A DNA stretch of 56,509 bases, from NCBI GenBank assembly GCA_030603445.1, contig JAUVXU010000012.1, forward strand, positions 1 through 56,509. Direction: 5' to 3'. Below the pieces are notes generated by a model. The model searched no databases. It worked only from the letters and a program-made list of their open reading frames with translations, and was not told where the DNA came from. The DNA is from Methanomicrobia archaeon (GTDB lineage: Archaea; Methanobacteriota_B; Thermococci; Methanofastidiosales; NM3). Shown one piece after another: positions 8,664-16,737 of the stretch (its first letter is position 1; each line of letters starts with the position of its first letter). Made by a program: the position numbers and the translations under genes.

Positions 8664-10211
8664 ATGAAATGCACCTACACTTACGATCATGACAAAAAAG
8701 AATGCCCCCATAATGCACAAGACAATAAGACGGTCTGTCTATGGCATGACAAAATTGATGGGAAGGATCTAAGGGGAAAGGACCTTCGCAACCTAGATTT
8801 GGATGAGGCATATCTTAAGGGAGCGCACCTCTCCAAAACCAACATGAAAGGCTGCATGCTTGCAAACGCAAATTTAGAGGAAGCCAATCTGGATGAGGCT
8901 AATCTTAAGGGGGTCATGGCCCACGCATGCAATCTGACAAAGGCACAGATGCGAAATGCAGATCTTGAGGGAGCGCACCTTAAGTATGCGATTATGGAAG
9001 GAACAATAGTTGCAAACAGCAATTTGAAAAACGCAGACCTATCCTGGGCCGAACTTAAAGGGGCGCTTCTTCCCGGAGCACAGCTCCAGTACGCTTCGCT
9101 TCTTGATTCAAATCTTGAACAGGCAATACTATTGCATGCATCGCTTGAAAGAGCTAACATGAGGGGAGCGGATTTACGAGGGGCTGACTTGCAGCTGGCT
9201 GATATTAGGGGAGCTGATTTGCGAGGGGCTGACTTGAAGGGATGCAACTTCAGGGGGGCTGATATGAGGGGAACAGACTTCAAATATGCCATGCTTGATG
9301 GTGCGATACTCTCAAATGGAAATTTGCAAAACGCAGACTTTGCCAAGGCACAGCTAAAAGGCACTCTTATGCAAAACGCCTTTTTGCAACGCACAAACTT
9401 CAGGGAAAGTGAAATGGGAAACGCTAATCTCAAGAACTCCAACTTGAAAGGCGCGAATCTTAGGGGAGCCAACTTGAAAGGCGCGAACTTCGATAACACC
9501 ATCCTTAAAAATGCAGACTTGTTCAACGCCAAAGTTAACGGTATGATGAATCTGCGCTACGCGCTCCTAGATAATATGGTCATTACAGAAAAAAAAGGGA
9601 ATGAGGACCTGAAGAACTCCAAATACATTTCTGCGCTTAAGCGATACGACGAGGCTATTAAGTCCTACATTGACCTGAAGAACTATTTCAATTCTGAAGG
9701 GCTTTATGAGAAATCAGGAGAATACTACGTGAGGGAATGGATAGTAAAAGGCAAGGTGCAACGTACCGCAGGCTTGCTTGACAAAGAGCATCTTAAGACG
9801 AACAGATTCATGCCATACTACCTCCCAATCTCGTTTAAATATATGGAAAACAGGATGTTCCCTCTATTAGTTGCAATAGAAAGCAGGATGAAATGGATTT
9901 TTAATAAAATCGTCTATCACACGTCTAGGTATGGTGAAAGTTCGATACGCGTGTTGCTTTCATCACTTACCATAATATTCCTATACGCTACGTTTTACTG
10001 GACATCACACGGCATAACGCCTGGTGCAGATTCTTACGTGCCAACATTCTCAGAATCCATATACTTTAGCGTAGTTACGTTCACAACACTTGGATACGGG
10101 GACTACCACCCTAAACCATCTTTCCAGTTAATTGCAACAAGTGAGGCGATAATAGGCGCCTTTATACTTGCATTTTTTGTAGTCGTAGTAAGCAGGAGAC
10201 TTATTCGTTGA
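8664..10211 (+). CDS. Pentapeptide-repeat protein fused to a two-TM potassium channel
   Basis: About 515 residues. Residues ~30-300 are A(D/N)LxX pentapeptide repeats (many ADLRG, ANLKG, ADLKG units), which form a right-handed quadrilateral beta-helix. A helical linker with YY/EKSGEYYVREW follows. The C-terminal ~90 residues have a membrane helix (LLSSLTIIFLYATFYW), a pore loop with the selectivity filter TTLGYGDY, and a second helix, as in Ion_trans_2 two-TM K+ channels. It sits in the membrane with the repeats probably cytoplasmic. ATG at 8664 is preferred; a GTG at 8655 in frame is possible. An N-terminal CTYTYDHDKKECPHNAQ segment may bind metal. The ligand is unknown. Confidence 0.85.
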   Translation: MKCTYTYDHDKKECPHNAQDNKTVCLWHDKIDGKDLRGKDLRNLDLDEAYLKGAHLSKTNMKGCMLANANLEEANLDEANLKGVMAHACNLTKAQMRNADLEGAHLKYAIMEGTIVANSNLKNADLSWAELKGALLPGAQLQYASLLDSNLEQAILLHASLERANMRGADLRGADLQLADIRGADLRGADLKGCNFRGADMRGTDFKYAMLDGAILSNGNLQNADFAKAQLKGTLMQNAFLQRTNFRESEMGNANLKNSNLKGANLRGANLKGANFDNTILKNADLFNAKVNGMMNLRYALLDNMVITEKKGNEDLKNSKYISALKRYDEAIKSYIDLKNYFNSEGLYEKSGEYYVREWIVKGKVQRTAGLLDKEHLKTNRFMPYYLPISFKYMENRMFPLLVAIESRMKWIFNKIVYHTSRYGESSIRVLLSSLTIIFLYATFYWTSHGITPGADSYVPTFSESIYFSVVTFTTLGYGDYHPKPSFQLIATSEAIIGAFILAFFVVVVSRRLIR

Positions 10212-10302
10212 CAATCTAATTGCAAAAACAATATATATCCAAACGCCATATTGCCTATACACAGCGTAATCCAAGGGTGCGCCAGGATGAAAAAAGAAAC
10301 AT

Positions 10303-10320
10303 AGAAAAGTTTTTAAATAT
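10303..10320 (+). promoter_or_regulatory. BRE/TATA promoter of tRNA-Gly
   Basis: A purine-rich element followed by TTTTAAATAT, ending about 50 bp before the tRNA gene. This fits an archaeal BRE plus TATA box with a start near 10337 and a short 5' leader. Confidence 0.5.
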
Positions 10321-10372
10321 GCTGTCCTGAGTGAAAAGATAACAGATATCACTTGTGTTATCTATATAAAAT

Positions 10373-10448
10373 GCGGCTGTAGTGTAGTGGCCTAGCACAT
10401 AAGCCTGCCACGTTTGTAACCCGGGTTCAAATCCCGGCAGCCGCACCA
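10373..10448 (+). tRNA. tRNA-Gly (anticodon GCC)
   Basis: Folds into a full cloverleaf. The acceptor GCGGCTG pairs with CAGCCGC, the D stem GTGT with GCAC, the anticodon stem TAAGC with GTTTG (two wobbles), and the T stem CCGGG with CCCGG. The loop CTGCCAC gives anticodon GCC at 10407-10409. Discriminator A at 10445 is followed by an encoded CCA (10446-10448). The last 43 bases, beginning at the base before the anticodon, are duplicated at 13946-13988: this gene is the attachment site of the downstream island and was regenerated intact. Confidence 0.95.
10406..10448 (+). repeat. attL-like direct repeat (3' part of tRNA-Gly)
   Basis: 43 bp identical to 13946-13988, starting at the anticodon loop and running to the encoded CCA. 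This is the classic footprint of a tyrosine recombinase that targets a tRNA anticodon loop. Bases just outside the repeat differ at both ends. Confidence 0.9.
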
Positions 10449-10558
10449 TGCCCCTTCTCTCCTGGTTCCATATCAAAAATAATAGGATAATATGTCTTAT
10501 TTGTGTTTGGAACACCTCCTTGTGCTGGCTATAAGCCATTCAGGTAAGTGAACCGCAC

Positions 10559-10855
10559 ATGAAAGAAGAAATTGAGGAGTGGGGTAACAAATTTTACTTG
10601 TACTGTATACAGAAAGGATTGGCAAAAGGGTACTGCAAAAGCCTGAAAAATCTGTATTTGTATTGTGCCAAGCGCTCAAACAATCTCATGTCAGACCCTA
10701 AAGACTTTAGCAAGATCTATCTTGACATGGTAGAACGAGACCTCTCACCCTCGTACATTGCTAACATGATCAAGATGGCAAACCATTTCTGTGACTTCTC
10801 GGGTGTCTTGCCCCGTCATATCCGATGGAAGATAAAAAAAATAATTTTTATATAA
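10559..10855 (+). pseudogene. Tyrosine recombinase/integrase, N-terminal fragment
   Basis: 98 residues resembling the SAM-like, core-binding N-terminal domain of XerC/D-type integrases: helical, with YCIQKGLAKGYCKSLKNLY and SPSYIANMIKMANHFCDFSG. The catalytic domain (R-K-HxxR-Y) is absent: the frame stops at 10855 and the following 100 bp are AT-rich non-coding DNA with no continuation in another frame. It begins 110 bp after the attL copy and reads away from the tRNA. This was presumably the enzyme that inserted the island. The fragment might still bind att DNA, but recombination is not expected. Confidence 0.65.
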
Positions 10856-10975
10856 TTGACTAATTATATTATTATTACTCCATATTTTTATTATATTATA
10901 AATAATAATTTAAAATTATATATAATTCGGGAATATGTTTATATTTAAATATTACGATGCCATTCTAGTGATGCC

Positions 10976-12148
10976 ATGAAAAGGAAGTACATTTGCATAA
11001 CAGTGATGGTATTGATGATAAGTGCACTCTTCCCGGGAATGATGATCTCCGGGGACTGTGAAAGCTGTAGTACTGAAAACGTAACTATGTACACGTCGGA
11101 GAGTTTGGAAGAATCCGGGCTTGAAACAACAGACTGCTCGAGCGGGTGCGGCACCGACGCGTTGCTGACATATGCGGATCTCCAGGAGATGATCTCCTCG
11201 ACGAAGTCCGACATCGAGTCGATACGACTTGAGGTCGAGCTGCTTGAGGACAAGATGCGGGAAAGCGTCGCCAAGGATTTCGCCATGTCTGCCGCGAACA
11301 GCTACATTGACCTCATGAATACCTATATCGAAAAAAGCGCCAAACTGGCACAACTGGAGACGATATATGCCCATACAGAAGAAACAAAAGACGGGCTAGC
11401 TATGTTTGTCTCTGCCTCGTTGACTTCCATCCCCACTGAGAAAGAGCTGGCGCATAAGCTTAATACCAGCGAAGCCGCCTTCCAACAGTTTTTCACCATG
11501 GAGGCGAAGTTGCTGGTCGCCGAGAATGCCCCATACATACAGGCAAGGATACCGGAGTACAACGCCCTTGTGGAAGCGTATGTCGCGGCTCACGTCTCGT
11601 ACCTTGAGGAGTACTACCTTGTGCAGATGTCCTCATGGGGGGATGGGCGACTGCTGACCGATAGTATCCTTTGCGCAGATAAAACCACGCCTCTTGCCCA
11701 ATACACACAGCATTATCTTACGAACTTTGCCCAGGTTCGGGTTTGGGTAGGCAATTATTCCACAAGCACCCCAAATATAAATTCAATGATAGACGAACAA
11801 TGCTATACATATTTCACTATGGCAAACGATTATGATTACTACTGGTCAAGGCGCGTTGATGGAACACAATCAATCCAGATCAAGTTTATTCATAGCGCCT
11901 ACAAGAGCACGACACGGCATAATGCTATATGGGTGGTGAACAAAAACATATATGGTTCCAGTACTCCACATGGTTATGAGCAATATACTACCACTACTCC
12001 ATCCAATGGATATCATTACATAAGTACCTATTGTATATTGGTCTGTTGCGAACAAACGTACAATGTTTGGAGATGGTGTAATACGCATTGTGGTGGATGC
12101 TTCGCATGCGATCCCACAGGATGCCAAAACTTCATGGTGACACAATAG
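10976..12148 (+). CDS. Secreted Cys-rich protein of unknown function
   Basis: 390 residues that I do not recognise. Residues 1-26 form a signal peptide (basic MKRKY, then a hydrophobic stretch ending near ISG). Two Cys pairs follow (CESCS, CSSGCG). Residues ~65-125 are a probable coiled coil rich in Glu/Ser/Leu. The middle is helical. The last ~50 residues are unusually Cys-rich (ILVCCEQ, RWCNTHCGGCFACD, GCQNF), consistent with disulfides or a metal site outside the cell. It directly precedes the PQQ lipoprotein and is likely co-transcribed. It carries the island's GC-rich signature. A surface adhesin or inhibitor is possible; there is no direct evidence. Confidence 0.65.
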   Translation: MKRKYICITVMVLMISALFPGMMISGDCESCSTENVTMYTSESLEESGLETTDCSSGCGTDALLTYADLQEMISSTKSDIESIRLEVELLEDKMRESVAKDFAMSAANSYIDLMNTYIEKSAKLAQLETIYAHTEETKDGLAMFVSASLTSIPTEKELAHKLNTSEAAFQQFFTMEAKLLVAENAPYIQARIPEYNALVEAYVAAHVSYLEEYYLVQMSSWGDGRLLTDSILCADKTTPLAQYTQHYLTNFAQVRVWVGNYSTSTPNINSMIDEQCYTYFTMANDYDYYWSRRVDGTQSIQIKFIHSAYKSTTRHNAIWVVNKNIYGSSTPHGYEQYTTTTPSNGYHYISTYCILVCCEQTYNVWRWCNTHCGGCFACDPTGCQNFMVTQ

Positions 12149-12163
12149 GTGGGATGTAGTACT

Positions 12164-13342
12164 ATGTCAAATTGTCGATCTGCAATCCTGTATTGCATAT
12201 GTCTTCTTTTTGTTTCCAGCGTCTTGTCTGGCTGCATATCAGGTGAAAATAATGGGACAGCGGTACCGACTACTACCGCCATGCCAACCACGACGACGCC
12301 CGTTCCCACCGAGCCGCCCTACACCGTGCGGCTTGCCGATGCGTGGACACTCGATATTGGGGGCGAACCCGAGTTTCCCCCCGTTCTCTTACAGGATTCC
12401 ATCTGCGTCGTCACGGAGGAGCGCATCCTGCTCGTCTCGGACGGAGGCGACGTGCTGTGGGACAAGCCTTTATCGGGAGATACGGAAATAGCTCCCATAT
12501 CCGCAGGCGAATTTGTTTACCTCGTCTACGCCGACGGTCGCGTTGAGCGCCGGGGCGGTGCCACCGGTGAGGTGCTATGGACAAAATCTGTCGATGCCTA
12601 CCCTGCAGTGCCGGTGTGTGCATACAGGGAAAGCCTGTATGTGGCATCAGATGGGTACCTCCTGCGCCTTCTGGCAGAAACGGGGGATGATGTATGGAGT
12701 GTCGAGCTTCCGGAAGGTACTGTCTACTCATGCATAGTCCCTTGCGGTGATCAACTACTTCTCGATACGTTCGCTCACAACGTGACCGTGGTGGACGCCG
12801 GCACTGGTGCAATACTCAACGAGTGGGATGCACGCTGTGACATGGGCAATATCTTCGTGCGTGATGATTCGGTGTACGCCATGGGCGGGGTTTGTCTCAC
12901 CTGTCTTGACGCCGATTCCGGGAACACAAAATGGGAGTACATATTCCCCGGGAGAGGGTCGTGGACCCCCGCGTTCGTCGACTACCCATATGCCATTGTC
13001 TCCACGATAGACGACCAGGTCCTATGCATCAATATGGAGTCAGGAACGCTCATCTGGAGCGATGACGCCATGTATCGCGGGGGACTTGCTGTCTCAGGCA
13101 ACGTCCTCATATCTGGCATCGCCTACGTACCCGACATGTATAAGACGGGGCAGGGGTCGTGGGACCCATCCGACACCCCCTCAGAGATTGTTGGTGAGCT
13201 CGTGGCGTGGGACATCGGCACCGGGGCCCGCGTGATGTCCGTGCAAGCGGACCAGGGCCTCAAGTGGCCCGTGACCATCGGCGACCGATTCGTGTTCGTG
13301 TTAGGAACGGGTCTGACGTGCTACACGTTGGAGTACGAATAG
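12164..13342 (+). CDS. PQQ-like beta-propeller lipoprotein (island cargo)
   Basis: About 392 residues. A hydrophobic signal ending in the lipobox LSGC predicts lipid anchoring, followed by a Thr/Pro linker (TTTAMPTTTTPVPTEPP) and a propeller of PQQ/BamB-like blades: repeated LYVASDGYLLRLxAxTGxxxW, LDADSGNTKWEY, INMESGTLIW. Such archaeal proteins sit on the outer face of the membrane; ligands are unknown and PQQ binding need not occur. ATG at 12164 is preferred over an upstream GTG at 12149 because GGTGGGA lies at suitable spacing. The architecture is the same as the gene at 14242-15549 just outside the island, but base composition is more GC-rich, so it is not a recent copy. Confidence 0.8.
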   Translation: MSNCRSAILYCICLLFVSSVLSGCISGENNGTAVPTTTAMPTTTTPVPTEPPYTVRLADAWTLDIGGEPEFPPVLLQDSICVVTEERILLVSDGGDVLWDKPLSGDTEIAPISAGEFVYLVYADGRVERRGGATGEVLWTKSVDAYPAVPVCAYRESLYVASDGYLLRLLAETGDDVWSVELPEGTVYSCIVPCGDQLLLDTFAHNVTVVDAGTGAILNEWDARCDMGNIFVRDDSVYAMGGVCLTCLDADSGNTKWEYIFPGRGSWTPAFVDYPYAIVSTIDDQVLCINMESGTLIWSDDAMYRGGLAVSGNVLISGIAYVPDMYKTGQGSWDPSDTPSEIVGELVAWDIGTGARVMSVQADQGLKWPVTIGDRFVFVLGTGLTCYTLEYE

Positions 13343-13440
13343 CAGTGAACGCTTTGCACACTGGAGAATGGGAATTGCAGTAGCTTGAAGACCCCATTCC
13401 TGGATACTTCCTCATTTTCTTTTTCTTTCCTTTTTTATTA

Positions 13441-13578
13441 TCAGCAATCGCAGAACAGGCCAGGCTTCCCTTTGCCCAAGGCAATCTTCGGCCTCTTCAT
13501 GTGTGCAATATTCCTGGCGGTGTTTGGCAGGAAGTATATGCTGTGACTCTCTTCTTCTACTATAACCCCACTCTTAGC
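13441..13578 (-). pseudogene. Possible gene fragment (C-terminal piece)
   Basis: A 45-codon open frame on the minus strand reads as plausible protein (VIVEEESHSIYFLPNTARN, then MKRPKIALGKGKPGLFCDC) but lacks a convincing start and is closed by a stop at its 5' end. It lies inside the island between the PQQ lipoprotein and attR. It may be the decayed tail of a lost cargo gene. I cannot name a family. Confidence 0.25.
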
Positions 13579-13588
13579 TCACATTAAT

Positions 13589-14241
13589 AACGGTCGCCTC
13601 TGTCCCTGTAGCTTTGAATCCAATACCAGCGGAAAAGTTGGTCGAGTGCCCCTATCCGGCAATGGCCAAGGGGATAAGGGGATAAGAGCACTGCTGAAAA
13701 AGAATAGTATTTACTTATTTGTTTAACTAATAGAATAATATTTTACTATTCCTATGGGGCACTATTCTGCCATAATATGGTCATTTGTATATTAATATTG
13801 AGCAATGCAATACACTAAAACAATATTATAAGCCACGAAAGCTTATAACGCAAAAAAAAGATAATTACTAATAGGATTAAAGCACTTTAAGCAGTGAATG
13901 GCTCAAGAAGCATAAGGAGTTGTACAACAAACTAAGGGTCCCTCTTGCCACGTTTGTAACCCGGGTTCAAATCCCGGCAGCCGCACCAATCCTTATGATT
14001 TTCTCCTTATTTCACTAAAAAAAATAGCGCCTGGCGTGTAAAATGCTATATTATAGCGCACTTAGAGGCCGATTACGTCAAGATCGCTGTCTCTTTGGGG
14101 GCACCAGTGCTCCCCTCGCATGCATCTCTGTCTGCATGCAATGTAAACCATTATACTGCATCACTACAAGGAAAATTGCCAGAGAAAACCTTTAATTATG
14201 GTAGATACTGCAGTAATAGTATAATTAATTGGGGAGATCCT
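13589..14241. other. Intergenic DNA around attR
   Basis: About 650 bp with no gene I trust. It contains the attR copy at 13946-13988. Just before it, a short frame (from about 13881) reads SEWLKKHKELYNKLRV and runs through the tRNA-derived repeat; it has no start codon and may be chance or a relic of an att-overlapping integrase. An open frame extends upstream of the next gene from 14095, but no start signal supports it. Confidence 0.4.
13946..13988 (+). repeat. attR-like direct repeat (partial tRNA-Gly)
   Basis: An exact 43-bp copy of the 3' part of tRNA-Gly (T before the anticodon through encoded CCA). No 5' half of a tRNA precedes it, so it is not a functional tRNA gene. It marks the far end of the integrated island. 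Confidence 0.9.
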
Positions 14242-15549
14242 ATGAAAAAGAAACTCTTGTCACTTATGTGTATTATTATAATAACCTTGATGTCATTATC
14301 AGGGTGTGTTGGTGGGGGAGAAACTCCAGCGCCTACAACAATGCCGCTAACAACAACGCCAGCTCCTACGACAACACTTGCCCCTACCACGACGCCTGCC
14401 CCGACACCGCCACTTGACGTGATGGAAAAAGGATGGCCGATGATTCACCATGACCCCAAGAACTCAGGCGATGCCACTAACTGTGCCCCAAGTGAAAACA
14501 AACTCCTTTGGAAGTATGACATAGGATCCGTTATACCCTCATCAGTAGTTGTTGAGTACGGAGGGGTATTCTTTCTGGAAATAAACAAAGGCAGATTTGT
14601 CACATGCCTTGACACTACAACTGGCCGGCTTATATGGAGGCATAGATTAGACGCAAATGCCTTGTCCGAAACCACGCCTGTGGTTGCCTATGAAAGAGTT
14701 TATGTGCCGCTAGTGATAAAACACTACGATTCCGGAACAAAGGAATACTCCTTTGAAAACGTGCTGTCTTGCCTGGATGTAAGAACCGGTAAAGAACTAT
14801 GGGCATCACAACTGCAAAGCTCACCTTTAGTAAGCTCATCTCCAATAGCTACGAACGACCATATCTACATTGGAGTTGGAGACTCTGAAATCGATGGGTA
14901 CGTGGAGTGCATAGACGCATTTAGCGGTGAAGTCGTGTGGTCCACAAAAGTCGATGGGGAGGTATGGCACACTGTCGCAGTTGCAGGAGACATGGTCTAC
15001 GCCAGCACGTACAATGGTTCTGTCTACTGTCTGGACAGGGAAAGCGGCGATATTCAATGGAAAAGGGAACTTTGGAATCCGGGAATGATAGGACCTCTGG
15101 CGTTCTCAAACGCATGCATCTACGTGAATGGATTGGATGGTAGTACAGGGCAACTGATGTGCCTTGACGCGACAACAGGCGACACAAAATGGACATACGA
15201 TGCAGGAGAGGGCGCATCAGTAAGCCACGCAGCCCTAACAGACAAGTTTGCATTCTTTGCCACAAATATTTCTGGCGGTTCGCACCTGTTCAACTGCCTT
15301 GACACAAAAACGCATGAGATCCTCTGGAGCACCGACCTTGGGGACACTATGGGGGGATTTCCGGCAATCTCAAAAGATAACGTGTATGTGTGCTCCTACA
15401 ACGAAGGCATGCTTTTATGCCTAAACTCCATTAATGGAAACATAATATGGTCATATGAAATAGGGAAATCCTCTAATTATATTCCCATTATTGCAAGAGA
15501 TAGGATATATATAGCATCAGTAAATGAGGGTGTTTATTGTTTTGGTTAA
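14242..15549 (+). CDS. PQQ-like beta-propeller lipoprotein
   Basis: 435 residues. Signal MKKKLLSLMCIIIITLMSLSGC with lipobox LSGC, then a Thr/Pro linker (PAPTTTLAPTTTPAPTPP), then GWPMIHHDPKNSG, the typical entry into BamB/PQQ propellers, and about seven blades with CLDxxTGxxxW, YCLDRESGDIQW and CLDATTGDTKW repeats. Predicted to be lipid-anchored outside the cell. The start at 14242 is supported by GGGGAGATC a few bases upstream; the longer frame from 14095 would bury the signal peptide. It shares its architecture with the island cargo gene at 12164 and lies just beyond attR. Confidence 0.85.
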   Translation: MKKKLLSLMCIIIITLMSLSGCVGGGETPAPTTMPLTTTPAPTTTLAPTTTPAPTPPLDVMEKGWPMIHHDPKNSGDATNCAPSENKLLWKYDIGSVIPSSVVVEYGGVFFLEINKGRFVTCLDTTTGRLIWRHRLDANALSETTPVVAYERVYVPLVIKHYDSGTKEYSFENVLSCLDVRTGKELWASQLQSSPLVSSSPIATNDHIYIGVGDSEIDGYVECIDAFSGEVVWSTKVDGEVWHTVAVAGDMVYASTYNGSVYCLDRESGDIQWKRELWNPGMIGPLAFSNACIYVNGLDGSTGQLMCLDATTGDTKWTYDAGEGASVSHAALTDKFAFFATNISGGSHLFNCLDTKTHEILWSTDLGDTMGGFPAISKDNVYVCSYNEGMLLCLNSINGNIIWSYEIGKSSNYIPIIARDRIYIASVNEGVYCFG

Positions 15550-15659
15550 GTTATGCAGCTAAAACACACTGTGAAAAACAATGTTCTCCAACCTCACACT
15601 ATTGGATTTAATAGAATAAATTACTCAAAAGAGAGAAAAGTTTTTAAATAAAAGCGCAT

Positions 15660-16064
15660 ATGAGTAAAAAAGGGTGTGAAACAATACCTCCAAGACACAG
15701 ATGCCGTGGAAGATGCAAATCGCAAAGGATTATAGGTAAAATACCTATGGCTACTGATTACATGCCATGGGGCATGGGCTCTGGCCCACAAGAAACTACT
15801 GTTATAGTCTTTGAAGAAATTGAGGCACTAAGGTTAGTTGACCTTGAAGAGCTTACTCAAGAAGAAGCTGCATCAAAGATGGGTGTTTCAAGAAAAACAC
15901 TTTGGAAAGACCTACAATTAGCAAGAAAAAAGTTAGTGTCAGCGCTAATAAACGGCCACGCAATAAGAATTGAAGGGGGAAGCTACATCCTAAAAGAGGA
16001 GGAGACAACATGCCAGGAAAAGACGGAACAGGGCCCTTATGGGCAGACCGAAACAGAGGAATGA
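15660..16064 (+). CDS. DUF134 (UPF0251) HTH DNA-binding protein
   Basis: 134 residues of the DUF134 family. An N-terminal basic, Cys-containing segment (PPRHRCRGRCKSQRI) is followed by a sigma-70 region 4-like helix-turn-helix: EEIEALRLVDLEELTQEEAA, then SKMGVSRKTLWKDLQLARKKL. Probably a transcription regulator. It overlaps the downstream DUF5320 gene by 55 bp, so the two are translated from one message. Such pairs are often found with Mrp/NifX-type iron-sulfur or FeMo-cofactor-like proteins; none is adjacent here. Confidence 0.85.
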   Translation: MSKKGCETIPPRHRCRGRCKSQRIIGKIPMATDYMPWGMGSGPQETTVIVFEEIEALRLVDLEELTQEEAASKMGVSRKTLWKDLQLARKKLVSALINGHAIRIEGGSYILKEEETTCQEKTEQGPYGQTETEE

Positions 16065-16285
16065 GAAGAGGAGCACAATCTTATGGCCCACAAGACCGAG
16101 GATTTGGCCAAAGGGGATTAAATCAAAGACTAGGCCCCAGAGGCTTATATTGTAGAAGATGCTTCTTAGACAACATCCCTATATTGGATAAAAAAGAGGA
16201 GTTAGAACGAACCAAGAAGATGCTTCAAGAAGATCTCACGGCCATCAACAAACAGTTAGAAGAACTTAATGAAGAAAAAAAATAA
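16010..16285 (+). CDS. DUF5320-family small protein
   Basis: 91 residues. The start MPGKDGTGPLWADRNRG and the Gly/Arg-rich segment (GPQDRGFGQRGLNQRLGPRG) match the DUF5320 type. A RRCF segment and a C-terminal coiled coil (KEELERTKKMLQEDL, then NKQLEELNEEKK) follow. The function is unknown; it is frequently paired with DUF134 and metal-cofactor genes. It overlaps the DUF134 reading frame in another frame, which suggests coupled translation. Confidence 0.75.
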   Translation: MPGKDGTGPLWADRNRGMRRGAQSYGPQDRGFGQRGLNQRLGPRGLYCRRCFLDNIPILDKKEELERTKKMLQEDLTAINKQLEELNEEKK

Positions 16286-16478
16286 TATAATAAGAATTCT
16301 AGTTTTTCTAAACTTTTTTTCTCTTTTGTATCATGAACATTTTCAAAGAAAGATGTGTGCAAAAAACCAATAATAATTAGGATTCCATAATATATTGTAC
16401 AACCTGCATCACGTGTACATAGTTTGTATAAAAGCAAGCTTACAAACACTTATTTCAAAATCTATTGTAAAATACCCA

Positions 16479-16646
16479 CTAATTTCCCTTATAATGCTTG
16501 CCTGTCGTTTTGGTTACTATCATTGGCAATAAAAACGCCAATATCAAAAAACCAAATCCAACGTATGCAAGAGATCTATTTACAAACTCTGAGAGCACCC
16601 AAAGGATTACACCAATTATTGCTAATGTATAAGAGTATTTGTTCAT
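16479..16646 (-). CDS. Small two-TM membrane protein
   Basis: 55 residues starting at the ATG at 16646: a short polar MNKYSY, a first hydrophobic helix (TLAIIGVILWVLSEFV), a NRS turn, a second helix (YVGFGFLILAFLLPMIV), then a basic tail KTTGKHYKGN. The frame extends upstream on the minus strand, but that part overlaps the divergent kinase gene and is not credible. It looks like a real small membrane protein of unknown role. Confidence 0.5.
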   Translation of the reverse strand: MNKYSYTLAIIGVILWVLSEFVNRSLAYVGFGFLILAFLLPMIVTKTTGKHYKGN

Positions 16647-16737
16647 ATAAATATCCTCTAAACGGAAATGATGCCTGGCTATAAATAATTTGGGGAACAT
16701 ATGAACAATACTTTTTTTATATAAGTAAAGGGATATT

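Larger units (their letters stand above)
10406..13988. mobile_element. Small island integrated into tRNA-Gly(GCC)
   Basis: A ~3.54-kb segment between two 43-bp copies of the tRNA-Gly 3' end. It contains an integrase N-terminal stub, a secreted Cys-rich protein gene and a PQQ-propeller lipoprotein gene. The two cargo genes read as clearly more GC-rich than the flanking core, while the DNA around the stub is very AT-rich. No replication gene is present, and the integrase lacks its catalytic domain, so the island looks immobile unless helped. It could be a decayed plasmid or provirus, or a cargo-only satellite. Confidence 0.8.

Noticed and set aside
8687-9532. Long minus-strand open frame (281 codons) opposite the pentapeptide gene
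   Set aside because: Its composition is the reverse of the repeat codons, with no start signal; the plus-strand protein has clear domains.
10255-10539. Minus-strand frame covering tRNA-Gly
   Set aside because: It contains the familiar false peptide produced by translating a tRNA antisense (GFEPGLQTW-like); the tRNA fold is unambiguous.
11493-13010. Multiple alternative frames in the GC-rich island genes
   Set aside because: High GC lowers stop frequency; products are Arg/Pro/Ser-rich and lack domains, whereas the two annotated plus-strand genes have signal peptides and repeats.
13946-13988. Second tRNA-Gly gene
   Set aside because: Only the 3' part is present; there is no acceptor 5' strand, D arm or 5' half of the anticodon stem, so it is an att duplicate.
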